64,000 nt of DNA from JAGTVG01 sp963820995 (GTDB lineage: Bacteria; Bacteroidota; Bacteroidia; Cytophagales; Cyclobacteriaceae), in assembly GCA_963820995.1 (NCBI GenBank), contig CAWGCL010000011.1:124001-188000 (forward strand), given 5' to 3'. The position numbers and the translations under genes were made by a program. The stretch's first letter is position 1, and every line of letters begins with the position of its first letter. Shown in pieces: positions 21,390 through 30,595 of the stretch. The notes beneath the pieces were generated by a model. It worked only from the letters and a program-made list of their open reading frames with translations. It was not told the DNA's origin and made no database searches.

Positions 21390-22643
21390 ATGCAGCAAAT
21401 TTACCAAAGCCCAGCTAGCAGACCGTTTGTCTTTTCTACCCTATTAATGGTCATATTGGTTTTAGTATTTTGGAGTTGTGAAATTATGCAGGAAGTATCC
21501 ATGATAGAGGATCCATATCCTGTGGAATTTAAAGATGGGAAATTATATCCTGGCGACTACGGTTCACACAAGCAATTTGGACGTCATATCGATATCTGGG
21601 AAAACTATGCCCTTATAGGATGTGGAAAAGAAAATGGTGCTTATGTGTTCAGGAATGACGGAAACCAATGGAAGGAATTTGAAAAACTGGAACTAAGGGC
21701 CAACTATGGCATTGGGGATGTTTGTTTTAAGGAAGATTGGATATTGATAGGAACAGAATATGCCAATGGTTCTGGAAAAGTAGATGTATTCAGATTTGGA
21801 GATGAAGAAATTGAGTTCATACAGGAAATCCACTCTAATGTAAAGGAAGACAGGTTTGGATCCGCAATTGATGTTTCGGGAGATTATATGATCGTAGGTG
21901 CAAAGGCGCCCTGGAATGAATGTGAAAATTGCGGAACCAATAGTGATCCTGGAAAAGCATTTATATATAAGCTGAATGGTGATCAATGGACACTGGAAGC
22001 AGATTTTGATGCTAATCCTCCTATGGAAAATGATGGATTTGGGCGGGAAGTAGCTATATCCGGGAATTTTGCTTTTGTAAAAGGCGGTAGCAAAGATACA
22101 ATATATGTATACAGCAATCTTGAAGGTCAGTGGGCCTTTCATAGTTATCTTTGCCCGGAACCAGTCGATGTTCTCGAAAAAGAATTTGAACAACGATTTG
22201 GAAAATCTATTCAGGTAGATGGATCCAACCTGATGATAGGAGCACCGACATATCCGTTAAGTGGTTTGCAGGACCGATTGGGTGCTGTATATCACTACGA
22301 ACTACAGGAAGGTAACACCTGGGTTTTTAGAGAAAAGATATTGAATCCTAATTCAGTTCCAGGTGATGAAGTTAATGAATTCGGATCTACCTTAAAATTG
22401 GAAGGCGACTATATGATCGTCGGAGGTAATAATTCAAACTATATTGGCGGTGGGGTTGTCTACAAATACTCAGGATCAAAATGGGTGAATATTCATTATA
22501 TTTCTCCGCCTGATGATTTGGTATCCCATGGATTTGGAATATCTATGGATATTTCTGATCAGTGGATGCTCGTCGGACATGTCGGCGATATGGATACAGG
22601 AACCGAAGCTGGCGCAGTATACGTTTTTGAAAATAATTATTAA
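21390..22643 (+). CDS. FG-GAP repeat lipoprotein (beta-propeller)
   Basis: A 417-residue exported protein with a hydrophobic N-terminus ending in FWSC, a likely lipobox in this phylum. The rest is made of FG-GAP-like repeats of about 55 residues. Typical blade cores are FGRHIDIWENYALIG, FGSAIDVSGDYMIVGA, FGREVAISGNFAFV, FGKSIQVDGSNLMIGAP, FGSTLKLEGDYMIVGG and FGISMDISDQWMLVG. The spacing and the G-A/G ending fit a seven-bladed integrin-alpha-like propeller. No catalytic residues are seen; binding at the cell surface is the usual inference. It is followed by a structured region and a strong terminator. Confidence 0.83.
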   Translation: MQQIYQSPASRPFVFSTLLMVILVLVFWSCEIMQEVSMIEDPYPVEFKDGKLYPGDYGSHKQFGRHIDIWENYALIGCGKENGAYVFRNDGNQWKEFEKLELRANYGIGDVCFKEDWILIGTEYANGSGKVDVFRFGDEEIEFIQEIHSNVKEDRFGSAIDVSGDYMIVGAKAPWNECENCGTNSDPGKAFIYKLNGDQWTLEADFDANPPMENDGFGREVAISGNFAFVKGGSKDTIYVYSNLEGQWAFHSYLCPEPVDVLEKEFEQRFGKSIQVDGSNLMIGAPTYPLSGLQDRLGAVYHYELQEGNTWVFREKILNPNSVPGDEVNEFGSTLKLEGDYMIVGGNNSNYIGGGVVYKYSGSKWVNIHYISPPDDLVSHGFGISMDISDQWMLVGHVGDMDTGTEAGAVYVFENNY

Positions 22644-22664
22644 TAATATTTTTGATATATCCTT

Positions 22665-22871
22665 CTCAGATTCCCGCCTGTAGCAAATGGGGTTTCTTCA
22701 ATCGAGCCATAGAAAGAAACTCTTTAGCAACCAGCGGGAATCAGGGAAGCATTTATCAGATTTTAGGATAATGAGAGCTTTAAATTCATAAATAAAAACA
22801 ACAAATAAGTAGTAAAACGTTTATTGGAATTTCACCCTGATGCTTTTCATGTTTTGAAAAGCATTTTTTTT
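22665..22871 (+). ncRNA. Candidate structured small RNA ending in an intrinsic terminator
   Basis: GATTCCCGC (22669-22677) pairs perfectly with GCGGGAATC (22734-22742). Inside it GGTTTCTT (22691-22698) pairs with AAGAAACTC (22714-22722 region, one G-T pair), giving a nested two-stem element. About 100 bases later a canonical terminator ends at 22871. No reading frame spans it. It could be a small RNA, a structured 3' UTR of the FG-GAP gene, or a REP-like palindrome; CCCGC/GCGGG palindromes are common repeats in bacteria. Confidence 0.3.
22840..22871 (+). terminator. Rho-independent terminator
   Basis: ATGCTTTTC (22840-22848) and GAAAAGCAT (22856-22864) form a 9-bp perfect stem around ATGTTTT. 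It is followed directly by an eight-base T run (22864-22871). The T run lies only on the plus-strand side, so it stops transcription from the FG-GAP gene or from the structured element just upstream. Confidence 0.85.
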
Positions 22872-23120
22872 GTCAGACAGGGGCAGAATCAGGCCAAAAG
22901 CTTCCATTTATCACATAATTTTATTTTTCAATGTTCAATTCTGCTACCGGGATTCACTCTTGAGAGTATGCCGCTGACAAAGAATTAATTAAATCGAAGA
23001 CTTTGTTAAAACACTTAAAATAACTACATTGAAATCAAAGTAAACAATTAATCCTTTGGGTCAGAAATTACTCGAGGGTGTTGATCAGGAGTTATAATTT
23101 TTTAAATTAAATATACATTC

Positions 23121-24476
23121 ATGGAAGAATTGAACATATCCCGACGCAAATTTATTGCAACTACATCTGTAGGTGCATTAGGCACAATTTTTACAGCTAC
23201 CGCTGCTTCCTGTGGAAATTTGAACAAGACATCTGATAAACTCGCTTTCCTCGGAGGCGATCCTGTCCGGACAAAAGACTGGATGGCCTGGCCTATATGG
23301 GATCCCAAAGCTGAGGATCCGGCTTTATCTGTACTTCGAAGCGGTAAGTGGTACAGAGAGTGGGGAACCCAGGTTGCAAAATTCGAAAAGCAGTATGCTG
23401 AATTAATAGGCTCTAAAAGAGCGCTGGCAACAGCCAGTGGAACCACCGCCCTGGAAGTTGCACTTCATGTACTTGGGGTAGATGCAGGTGATGAAGTAAT
23501 CGTATCTCCCTATACTTTTATCGCCACATATAATGTTGTTTTTAATGCGAAAGCATTACCTGTTTTTGCAGATACCAATCAGGAAACATTTACCATTAAT
23601 CCTGATAAGATTGAAGAGAAAATTAATGAACGTACCAAGGCCATTTTACCGGTTCATATTCTTGGCCTTCCTGCTGATATGAACAGTATTAATGCTATTG
23701 CCAGGAAACATAACCTTGTTGTTATCGAAGATGCTTGTCAGGCCTGGCTGGCAGAATACGATGGGAAGAAATGTGGAACACTGGGAGACCTGGGTTGTTT
23801 CAGCTTTCAGAATTCAAAACACCTTCCATCTGGGGAAGGTGGGGCTGTTGTAGGAAATGATGACAGCATTATGGATTTATGCCATTCCTATCACAACTGT
23901 GGCCGGGCATTTGGAAATACTCAAGGGGAGTTCAATGGTTATCCGCGTAGAGGTGGTAACATGAGAATGATGGAAATCCAGGCTGTAATCCTGATGAACC
24001 AGATGCACCGGATAAAGGCCGATGCCGATAAGCGCCTGGAAAATGCCTTGTACCTCGATTCCAAATTAAAAAACATCCCTGGTATTATACCTTATAAATT
24101 ATCCAATGGTGCAGATCGTTCAGCATATCACCTCTATCCTTTCAGATACAAAAAGGAATATTTTGACGATTTACCAAGAAGTAAATTTCTTAATGCACTA
24201 TCTGCAGAAGGGATAACCTGTGCCGGTGGTTATGGTCCACAATATAATGATGACTTAATTGAAGAAGCCTTGAATTCCAGAGGTTATAAAAGATTATTTT
24301 CTGAACAAAGGTTGAACACTTACAGGGAGGAGCTGAAGAACCTACCGGATAATGATCAATTAACCGCGGAAGCAGTCTGGCTATTCCAGAATATGTTGCT
24401 GGGCGAAAAAAGTGATATGGATGATATAATAAACGCAGTTGAAAAAATATATGAAAATAGAAAACAATTGCTCTGA
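23121..24476 (+). CDS. DegT/DnrJ/EryC1/StrS aminotransferase with N-terminal export signal
   Basis: A 451-residue PLP-dependent sugar aminotransferase-fold protein. The N-terminus has SRRKFIATTSVGALGTIF and a cysteine after a small-residue stretch (TAAS-C), which fits a Tat signal, perhaps a Tat lipoprotein. Core motifs are intact: ATASGTTALEVALHVLGV (cofactor phosphate loop), VSPYTFIATYNVVFNA, VIEDACQAW, and the Schiff-base lysine in FSFQNSKHLPSGEGGAVVG. Exported PLP enzymes are uncommon, and Tat export would let the folded holoenzyme leave the cell. It opens a run of seven same-strand genes (23.1-30.6 kb) with mostly short gaps. It may transaminate a sugar or act as a related lyase; the nearby RidA fits imine-producing PLP chemistry. 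Confidence 0.85.
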   Translation: MEELNISRRKFIATTSVGALGTIFTATAASCGNLNKTSDKLAFLGGDPVRTKDWMAWPIWDPKAEDPALSVLRSGKWYREWGTQVAKFEKQYAELIGSKRALATASGTTALEVALHVLGVDAGDEVIVSPYTFIATYNVVFNAKALPVFADTNQETFTINPDKIEEKINERTKAILPVHILGLPADMNSINAIARKHNLVVIEDACQAWLAEYDGKKCGTLGDLGCFSFQNSKHLPSGEGGAVVGNDDSIMDLCHSYHNCGRAFGNTQGEFNGYPRRGGNMRMMEIQAVILMNQMHRIKADADKRLENALYLDSKLKNIPGIIPYKLSNGADRSAYHLYPFRYKKEYFDDLPRSKFLNALSAEGITCAGGYGPQYNDDLIEEALNSRGYKRLFSEQRLNTYREELKNLPDNDQLTAEAVWLFQNMLLGEKSDMDDIINAVEKIYENRKQLL

Positions 24477-24503
24477 CAAGCTGGATAAAAATCTTATTAT
24501 CAT

Positions 24504-25901
24504 ATGTTAAAATCTGTATGCTATTGCATTCTTATGAGTGCGATACTATTCTATTATCAGCTCAATGCACAGGAATTAAATTTCCCTACCAATGCAGAAA
24601 AAGGCTGGAAAGCTGGCGTTGCCCGGGTAGTCATTACACCGCCAGAATTCATGTGGATGGCAGGATTCGCAGCCCGCGACAAGCCGGCGGATGGGAAATT
24701 GCATGATCTTTGGGTAAAAGCTTTGGCGCTGGAAGATGTAGAGGGAAGCCTGGGATTGTTGATAACTTCAGATATTATCGGTTTTAGCAGGGAATTGTCA
24801 CAGTCCATATGCAATCAGCTCCAGGAGAAATTTAAACTGGAGAGAAAAGACATACTCCTGAGCAGTTCGCATACACATAGTGGCCCGGTATTGAATAATA
24901 ATTTATATGGGATATATCCACCATTTGAGGATGAACAGAAAAACCGGATAACCAGATACCAGCAATTTCTTGAAACACAGGTATTGATCGCTGCGGAAAG
25001 GGCCATAAATAGTCTTTCCCCTTCCATAATCTCAAGAGGTGTAGGAATATCGCGTTTTGCAGTCAATCGACGTGAAAGTGGCTGGAACGGGGATATTCTG
25101 TATAATCCTGATGTAAAAGGGCCATCTGATCATTCGGTTCCGGTATTAAAAATTACTGATAGTGAAAATAGACTTACAGCAGTAGTTTTCGGATATGCCT
25201 GTCATGCCACCAGTTTATCCATTAATAAATGGTCAGGTGATTATCCGGGATTCGCTCAAATAGAGTTGGAAAGGATGTATCCAATGACAACGGCCATGTT
25301 TGTTGCAGGATTTGGAGCCGACCAAAATCCCTTTCCCCGGGGTGGAGTTTTGCAATCGGAACAATATGGTAAGGAATTGGCCGTATCTGTTGAAAGGGTA
25401 TTAAAAGGAGATATGACGGACTTATCACCATCACTTAAAACGGTTTATAAGGAAATTGAACTGGAAATAGCACCTCCACCTGATCAGGCCGAACTGGATC
25501 AGGTGATTAAGAACGGGGCTGAATGGGAAAGAAGATGGGCGATGATGATAAAAGAGAAGCAGGCAGCTGGAGAGAAACTTAAAGATTCATATCCCTGTTA
25601 TCCTGTACAGGGATGGCAAGTGGGTGAACAAACCGTGATCATTCTGGGTGGAGAAGTAGTGGTCGATTATGCTGTCAGGCTACGGGGATTGTTGGGGAAT
25701 GATATTATGCTCATAGGTTATTCCAATGATGTAATGACATACATTCCTTCAGAACGGGTATTGGAAGAGGGAGGGTATGAAGGGAAAACCTCTATGTGGG
25801 TTTATGGACACCGGGGATCCTGGGAGCATGGTCTTGAGGAAAGGATCGTTGAAGAAGTCGTGAGACAAGTGGATTTTTGTAAAAATCCAAAAAATGATTA
25901 G
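24504..25901 (+). CDS. Exported neutral/alkaline ceramidase-like hydrolase
   Basis: A 465-residue secreted protein with a signal peptide ending near residue 23 (YYQLNAQ). It matches the N-terminal domain of neutral/alkaline non-lysosomal ceramidases: GWKAGVARVVITPPE, then ILLSSSHTHSGPVL with the zinc ligands, then FGYACHATSLS with a further ligand, then FGADQNPFPRGG. The known ceramidases hydrolyse the N-acyl amide bond of sphingoid lipids, and many bacterial relatives have unknown amide substrates. The C-terminal immunoglobulin-like domain of classic ceramidases (full length about 650) is absent. It is 27 bases downstream of the aminotransferase, so probably in the same operon, and its amidase action may supply an amine to the next enzymes. 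Confidence 0.82.
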   Translation: MLKSVCYCILMSAILFYYQLNAQELNFPTNAEKGWKAGVARVVITPPEFMWMAGFAARDKPADGKLHDLWVKALALEDVEGSLGLLITSDIIGFSRELSQSICNQLQEKFKLERKDILLSSSHTHSGPVLNNNLYGIYPPFEDEQKNRITRYQQFLETQVLIAAERAINSLSPSIISRGVGISRFAVNRRESGWNGDILYNPDVKGPSDHSVPVLKITDSENRLTAVVFGYACHATSLSINKWSGDYPGFAQIELERMYPMTTAMFVAGFGADQNPFPRGGVLQSEQYGKELAVSVERVLKGDMTDLSPSLKTVYKEIELEIAPPPDQAELDQVIKNGAEWERRWAMMIKEKQAAGEKLKDSYPCYPVQGWQVGEQTVIILGGEVVVDYAVRLRGLLGNDIMLIGYSNDVMTYIPSERVLEEGGYEGKTSMWVYGHRGSWEHGLEERIVEEVVRQVDFCKNPKND

Positions 25902-25922
25902 ATTGGAAGATAATTCAATGGT

Positions 25923-27470
25923 ATGAAGCGTCGAAAATTCCTGAAATATAGCGCTGGTTCGTTACTCTCAGCGCCTTTAATATTTAGTAAGTATTCTCAT
26001 ATTTATGCGAATACATATGCCTCACCTATAGTTAGTGTATTCGATAAATACGCTTCTTCATTAGAATACCAGGCAGGTAAGGTTGTAAACTCAGATGGGA
26101 TTATCGTAGACAAAGTATTATCCTTTGACATCATCAACACCAGGGTTGCCAAAATGGTTGATACGGCCATTATGGAGTTAACCAATAAAAAAAGTGTAGG
26201 TAAAGCCTGGGAATCCTTATTTCCTAAGGGGCATCCGAATAAGGATACTAAGATTGGAATAAAATTAAATTTTTCTTATGGGGACTGGCGTAACGACCAG
26301 GAAAATAACTGGGCAAAAACCTATTGCCCTTTTGGTACAAAAGCTGCTGTTTCTAATGCCATTGTCCTCGGACTCAGCCAGATGATGGATGGAAATTTCC
26401 CTGTTGAAAATATCACCTTGATCGAAAGGATGTATCTCGCCGGAACAAGGAGATTCTACCCTGTTATTCAGGGATATCGCCCCGTAACGGCAAATAGTGA
26501 TGGGATATTTAAGGATAGCCGGTCAGGGACTTATTCAGCCCATTGGATTTATTCCACAAACCCTTTGGAATTACCTGATGATGCTCCGCAATTTATTGCC
26601 GCACCAGAATTTAAGGGAGAATATAAAGCTCCACAAAAAATTTATTCTGCAATATATCAAAACGATTTTCTGATCAATTATTCAATTGCCAAAGACCATC
26701 GGGCTGCCGGGATAACCGGATCCATGAAAAACAATTATGGTTGCACCGACAATCCATTTGGTACACATGGAAATGAATGGAATAGTGAAGACACTCCGTA
26801 TGCCGGGACAAGATTATGTATACCTGTTTTCCATAAAAATGTTGATCTGCACTCACCTTATATCCTGCATTTGATGGATGCTATTACGGGAATATATGAT
26901 GGAGGACCTTTATCAGGAAAGGTATTTCATGCAAATACATTGGCAGTAAGTAAGGATCCGGTTGCGATTGATTCATATTTACTGAATATTCTTAATAAGG
27001 CCAGGAAAGAAAGAGATCATTCAATTATAGACATTAAAGATGGTAGAACAGCTGATGGGCATCCCAACGCTTCCTTCCTTCGAATTACAGCTGAAAGACA
27101 TGAATTAGGTAGCATGTCACAGGATAATCTCCGATTGATCGATTTGTCAGACGATTCCGGGCAATATGAAATTGAAGCCTCAGATCGAATCCATTCTTTA
27201 GTCAGTGAGGTAAAGAGCGAAAAAAGTAAGTGCAATATGGAGGTGATCGTAGACAATTCGAAACAGGCCAAATCCATTGAGTCAAGGATAGAGACAGTTG
27301 ACGGAAAGGTGATAAGATCATTTAATAAAATGCCGGCATCATCACCGGTAACCCGGCTCGAATGGGACTATAAGAATGATAACAGAGTTCAGGTAAAAGA
27401 AGGAGTATATGTCTGGTATGTTAATGTCGATGGCATGCAACATACCGGAACAGTAAATCTAATTTTTTAA
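25923..27470 (+). CDS. Tat-exported DUF362-like protein with C-terminal FlgD-like domain
   Basis: A 515-residue protein. Its N-terminus MKRRKFLKYSAGSLLSAP has a clean twin-arginine motif. The central part looks like DUF362: IGIKLNFSYGDW, AISNAIVLGL-type helices, FLINYSIAKDHRAAGITGS, LHLMDAITGIYDGGP, and DPVAIDSYLLNIL. The DUF362 fold is found in Fe-S-associated proteins, but no ferredoxin Cys cluster is visible. The last 90 residues (about 425-515) form a FlgD-like/T9SS-type immunoglobulin domain, ending in KEGVYVWYVNVDGMQHTG. The role is unknown. It lies in the same tightly spaced run, 22 bases after the ceramidase-like gene. Confidence 0.8.
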   Translation: MKRRKFLKYSAGSLLSAPLIFSKYSHIYANTYASPIVSVFDKYASSLEYQAGKVVNSDGIIVDKVLSFDIINTRVAKMVDTAIMELTNKKSVGKAWESLFPKGHPNKDTKIGIKLNFSYGDWRNDQENNWAKTYCPFGTKAAVSNAIVLGLSQMMDGNFPVENITLIERMYLAGTRRFYPVIQGYRPVTANSDGIFKDSRSGTYSAHWIYSTNPLELPDDAPQFIAAPEFKGEYKAPQKIYSAIYQNDFLINYSIAKDHRAAGITGSMKNNYGCTDNPFGTHGNEWNSEDTPYAGTRLCIPVFHKNVDLHSPYILHLMDAITGIYDGGPLSGKVFHANTLAVSKDPVAIDSYLLNILNKARKERDHSIIDIKDGRTADGHPNASFLRITAERHELGSMSQDNLRLIDLSDDSGQYEIEASDRIHSLVSEVKSEKSKCNMEVIVDNSKQAKSIESRIETVDGKVIRSFNKMPASSPVTRLEWDYKNDNRVQVKEGVYVWYVNVDGMQHTGTVNLIF

Positions 27471-27489
27471 CAGTCGTATATTAAAGGTT

Positions 27490-28740
27490 ATGAAGTGTTT
27501 TTATAAAGTGAGTATTCTCACGATTGTATTTTCTATTGGTGCTGTATATCAAATATTCGGTCAGGAGTATGACCTGCTTATTAAAAATGGTCATCTTATA
27601 GATCCCAAAAATGGTATCAGCCAGCAAATGGATATTGCGGTATCCGAAGGAAAAATCGTTAAAGTAGCTGAAGAGATATCAGGAGAAACTTCTGCTAAAA
27701 TAGTTGATGCTACCGGTCTATACGTTACACCAGGGCTGATCGATATTCATGTGCATGTTTTCTGGGGGACAAAACCAGATGCATACATCAGCAATAGTTT
27801 TACCAGCCTTCCTCCGGATGGATTTACTTTTCGGGCTGGTGTGACTACGGTTGTGGATGCGGGGAGTGCGGGATGGAGGAATTTCAGGATATTTAAAGAG
27901 CAAACCATTGATCAATCAAAAACAAGAGTGCTTGCCTTTCTTAATATTGTTGGTTCCGGCATGAAAGGAGGTGCCATTGAACAAAACCTTGCTGATATGG
28001 ATCCGAAATTAACAGGAATGGTTGTCAGGAAATATTCCGAGTTTGTTGTTGGCGTAAAATTGGCTCACTATAGTGGCCCTGAATGGGATCCGGTTCTTAA
28101 AATGGTGGAAGCAGGGAAATTGGCAGATGTCCCTACAATGATCGACTTTGGCGGTAATACGCCTGAGTTGTCCCTGGAGAGACTTTTAATGACTGAAATG
28201 AGGCCGGGAGATATATTTACACATTGTTTTGCACATGTCAGGGGAAGGACAGCTATAGTCGATGATAATGGGGAAGTGCGACCTTATGTATGGGAAGCAC
28301 AAAAAAAAGGATTAATTTTTGATGTAGGTCATGGTGGCGGCAGTTTTCTATTCGACCAGGCTGTCCCGGCACTTCAACAGGGGTTCCTGCCTAATTCAAT
28401 AAGTACAGATCTTCATACAGGCAGCATGAATGGAGGAATGAAAGATATGTTGAACGTGATGTCAAAAATGCTGAACCTGGGAATGTCAATTGATGATGTG
28501 ATAGATCGCTCCACCTGGGCACCTGCAAAGATTATAAAACATGAAGAACTGGGACATTTAAGTACAGGAGCATGTGCTGACATTGCCTTATTCAGTCTAA
28601 AAAAAGGTGAATTTGGATTCATTGATACTAAAGGATATATGATAGAAGGAGATCAAAAACTGGAATGTGAATTGACTATCAGGGAAGGAGAAGTAGTTTG
28701 GGATCTAAACGGAATTGCATCTCCAAAATGGGAGAAATAA
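27490..28740 (+). CDS. Exported amidohydrolase/deacetylase family metallohydrolase
   Basis: A 416-residue amidohydrolase of the dihydroorotase-like deacetylase branch. The signal peptide ends near residue 25 (YQIFGQ), so the enzyme is outside the cytoplasm. Metal motifs: GLIDIHVHVFWG (HxH), VVGVKLAHYSG with the presumed carboxylated lysine, FTHCFAHV, and STDLHTGSMNGG with the catalytic Asp. In other bacteria this family is paired with SelA-like PLP enzymes in amino-sugar or amino-acid breakdown, and that pairing occurs here 600 bases downstream. A deacetylase or cyclic amidase reaction is likely; the exact substrate is not shown. Confidence 0.85.
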   Translation: MKCFYKVSILTIVFSIGAVYQIFGQEYDLLIKNGHLIDPKNGISQQMDIAVSEGKIVKVAEEISGETSAKIVDATGLYVTPGLIDIHVHVFWGTKPDAYISNSFTSLPPDGFTFRAGVTTVVDAGSAGWRNFRIFKEQTIDQSKTRVLAFLNIVGSGMKGGAIEQNLADMDPKLTGMVVRKYSEFVVGVKLAHYSGPEWDPVLKMVEAGKLADVPTMIDFGGNTPELSLERLLMTEMRPGDIFTHCFAHVRGRTAIVDDNGEVRPYVWEAQKKGLIFDVGHGGGSFLFDQAVPALQQGFLPNSISTDLHTGSMNGGMKDMLNVMSKMLNLGMSIDDVIDRSTWAPAKIIKHEELGHLSTGACADIALFSLKKGEFGFIDTKGYMIEGDQKLECELTIREGEVVWDLNGIASPKWEK

Positions 28741-28783
28741 CAATAAGACTTAATTTTTTATAAACACATGAAATGATCTAATT

Positions 28784-29260
28784 ATGGAACAAAAAAAGCA
28801 AAATTCAAGAAGGAAAGCAGTAAAAGGTGTTTTGGCTGCTGCCGCTGCAGGAATAGGAGTCAGCCAGGTAAGTGCTGCTGAAAGTAAAACTAAATCATCT
28901 AAGAAAGTAGTCTCCAGCATTACCAAATCCAATGATGTGCCTTTGTTCTCCGGAGGCGTAACTTATGGGAACTTAGTTTTTATTGCTGGCAAAGGGGCCC
29001 ATTTTGAAGGGGACATTGCAGCACATACTGACCATGTCCTGAATGAGCTTGAAAAAGAATTAAAAAAACATGGTTCCTCTATGGATAAAGTGCTGAAGGT
29101 AAATGTATATCTACATGATTTGAATGATTACCAAGGTATGAATGATGTTTACAGGGGGCGTTTTGGGGAAAATCCTCCAGTTAGAACTACTGTCGCTGTG
29201 TTCGGTGGTGTGCCCGGGGACTCATTAGTTGAGATCGATTGTATCGCAGCATTGGATTGA
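28784..29260 (+). CDS. Tat-exported RidA/YjgF family imine deaminase
   Basis: A 158-residue protein: a Tat-like signal (NSRRKAVKGVLAAAAAG, residues 7-23, with Ala-rich hydrophobic stretch) followed by a RidA domain. The domain has FIAGKGAHFEGD, VNVYLHDLNDYQGMN, the substrate-binding Arg in PPVRTTVAV, and EIDCIAALD at the end. RidA hydrolyses reactive enamine and imine intermediates released by PLP enzymes. Cytoplasmic copies protect metabolism. Here the exported copy sits beside exported PLP enzymes (DegT-type and SelA-type), which suggests that it finishes their reactions in the periplasm. The gene is followed by a terminator hairpin before the SelA-like gene. Confidence 0.88.
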   Translation: MEQKKQNSRRKAVKGVLAAAAAGIGVSQVSAAESKTKSSKKVVSSITKSNDVPLFSGGVTYGNLVFIAGKGAHFEGDIAAHTDHVLNELEKELKKHGSSMDKVLKVNVYLHDLNDYQGMNDVYRGRFGENPPVRTTVAVFGGVPGDSLVEIDCIAALD

Positions 29261-29286
29261 TCAATAAATTAATTCAAAGTACTAGA

Positions 29287-29338
29287 CCACGGACCCCTGG
29301 AAATTTGAATTTCAATGGTCCGTGGCTTCGTTTTTTTT
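29287..29338 (+). terminator. Intrinsic terminator after the RidA gene
   Basis: CCACGGACC (29287-29295) pairs with GGTCCGTGG (29317-29325) over a 21-base loop. After a 5-base gap (CTTCG) comes an eight-T run (29331-29338). The stem is long and GC-rich. The gap before the T run may weaken it, so readthrough into the SelA-like gene is possible. Confidence 0.7.
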
Positions 29339-29359
29339 ATACATTAAAAACACAAAATT

Positions 29360-30565
29360 ATGATTACCAGAAGGGAATTGATGAAGAAATTGGCCGGAAT
29401 GCCACTTTTAGGGGGTTTATTTGGAGCGGGGATATTGACTCCGGGTATAGCTTCAGGAAATCCGGCACGCAGGGATTATTTCAAGGAACTGGGAGTAAGG
29501 ACATTTATAAATGCCGCTGGCACGTACACTTTCATGACGGGCTCATTGATGAGGCCGGAAGTTATCGATGCATATAATTATGCCACTAATGATTACGTGA
29601 TATTGGATGATCTTCAGGATAAAGTGGGAGAGAGGATAGCACAATTATTACATTGCGAAGCAGCAACCATCACTTCCGGAGCCGCATCAGCTATTACACT
29701 TGGGACAGCAGGCATATTATCCGGAATGGATGAAAAGAAAGTTGTCCAGATTCCTGACCTTACAGGTATGAAAAGCGAAGTAATCATTCAAAAATCACAT
29801 ATGATAGGATATGCACATGCCATTCGAAACTGTGGTGTTAAAATCATAGAAGTAGAGACCAGAGAAGAACTGGAAAATGCCATCAATGAAAAGACGGCCA
29901 TGATGTGGTTCTTTAATGGCAATAATTTTGTAGGCAAAATACAAGACAAAGAATTCGTTCAGATAGGTAAAAAACATGAGATCCCTTCTTTTAATGATTG
30001 TGCAGCCGATGTGCCCCCTGTTGAAAATCTATGGAAATATACTGATATGGGTTTTGACCTGGTCACATTTTCGGGAGGAAAGGGGTTGAGAGGGCCACAG
30101 AGTGGCGGATTATTGATCGGGAAAAAGAAATACATTGATGCGGCACGACTGCATGCTGCCCCACGGGGAAATACAGTGGGAAGAGGCATGAAAGTAAATA
30201 AAGAGGAGATCCTGGGAATGTATGCGGCTATTGAATCGTATTTGACGCGGGATCACGCAAAAGACTGGGACTTATGGGAGATGCAGATCAAAACCATAAT
30301 AGATGCTATTGCTGATATTCCAGGTGTTGAGCCTGAAAGACATGTGCCTGAAGTCGCCAATCACGTACCATCTTTGAAACTTTCATGGGATCAAGATAAG
30401 ATTAACATGACCCCTGATGAGTTGCGACAAAAACTCAGGGACGGGCACCCCTCAATTGAAACGGTCGGAGGATCAAACTCTGTAGGTATAACAACCTGGA
30501 TGATGCAGCCCGGACAGGAAAGGATCGTTGCCTCCCGATTAAGCGAATTATTAAGGAAAGGATAA
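29360..30565 (+). CDS. Tat-exported SelA-like PLP-dependent lyase/aminotransferase
   Basis: A 401-residue PLP enzyme related to SelA and D-glucosaminate-6-phosphate ammonia-lyase. The N-terminus TRRELMKKLAGMPLLGG is a Tat motif with hydrophobic core. Family features: INAAGTYTFMTGSLM (residues 50-64), TSGAASAITLGTAGIL (cofactor phosphate contacts), FNDCAADVPP with the pyridine-nitrogen Asp, and the Schiff-base Lys241 in FSGGKGLRGPQSGGLLIG. Ammonia-lyase action on an amino-sugar acid would release an enamine, which suits the RidA encoded just upstream. Cytoplasmic relatives act on a phosphorylated substrate; the periplasmic one here probably does not. A true SelA role is unlikely. Confidence 0.85.
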   Translation: MITRRELMKKLAGMPLLGGLFGAGILTPGIASGNPARRDYFKELGVRTFINAAGTYTFMTGSLMRPEVIDAYNYATNDYVILDDLQDKVGERIAQLLHCEAATITSGAASAITLGTAGILSGMDEKKVVQIPDLTGMKSEVIIQKSHMIGYAHAIRNCGVKIIEVETREELENAINEKTAMMWFFNGNNFVGKIQDKEFVQIGKKHEIPSFNDCAADVPPVENLWKYTDMGFDLVTFSGGKGLRGPQSGGLLIGKKKYIDAARLHAAPRGNTVGRGMKVNKEEILGMYAAIESYLTRDHAKDWDLWEMQIKTIIDAIADIPGVEPERHVPEVANHVPSLKLSWDQDKINMTPDELRQKLRDGHPSIETVGGSNSVGITTWMMQPGQERIVASRLSELLRKG

Positions 30566-30595
30566 TGCAGGTATAATAGAATAGCTCCGATACAT

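Larger units (their letters stand above)
22644..23120. other. Intergenic region with nested inverted repeat and terminator
   Basis: A 477-base gap between the FG-GAP gene and the DegT aminotransferase gene. It contains the structured element at about 22665-22745 and the terminator at 22840-22871 described separately. The remaining 250 bases (22872-23120) show no gene, clear repeat or convincing promoter box, but should hold the promoter for the downstream exported-enzyme run. Confidence 0.6.

Noticed and set aside
29360..30565. Calling the SelA-like gene a selenocysteine synthase
   Set aside because: It has a Tat signal and sits with a deacetylase and RidA; a tRNA-modifying SelA would be cytoplasmic and usually near selB.
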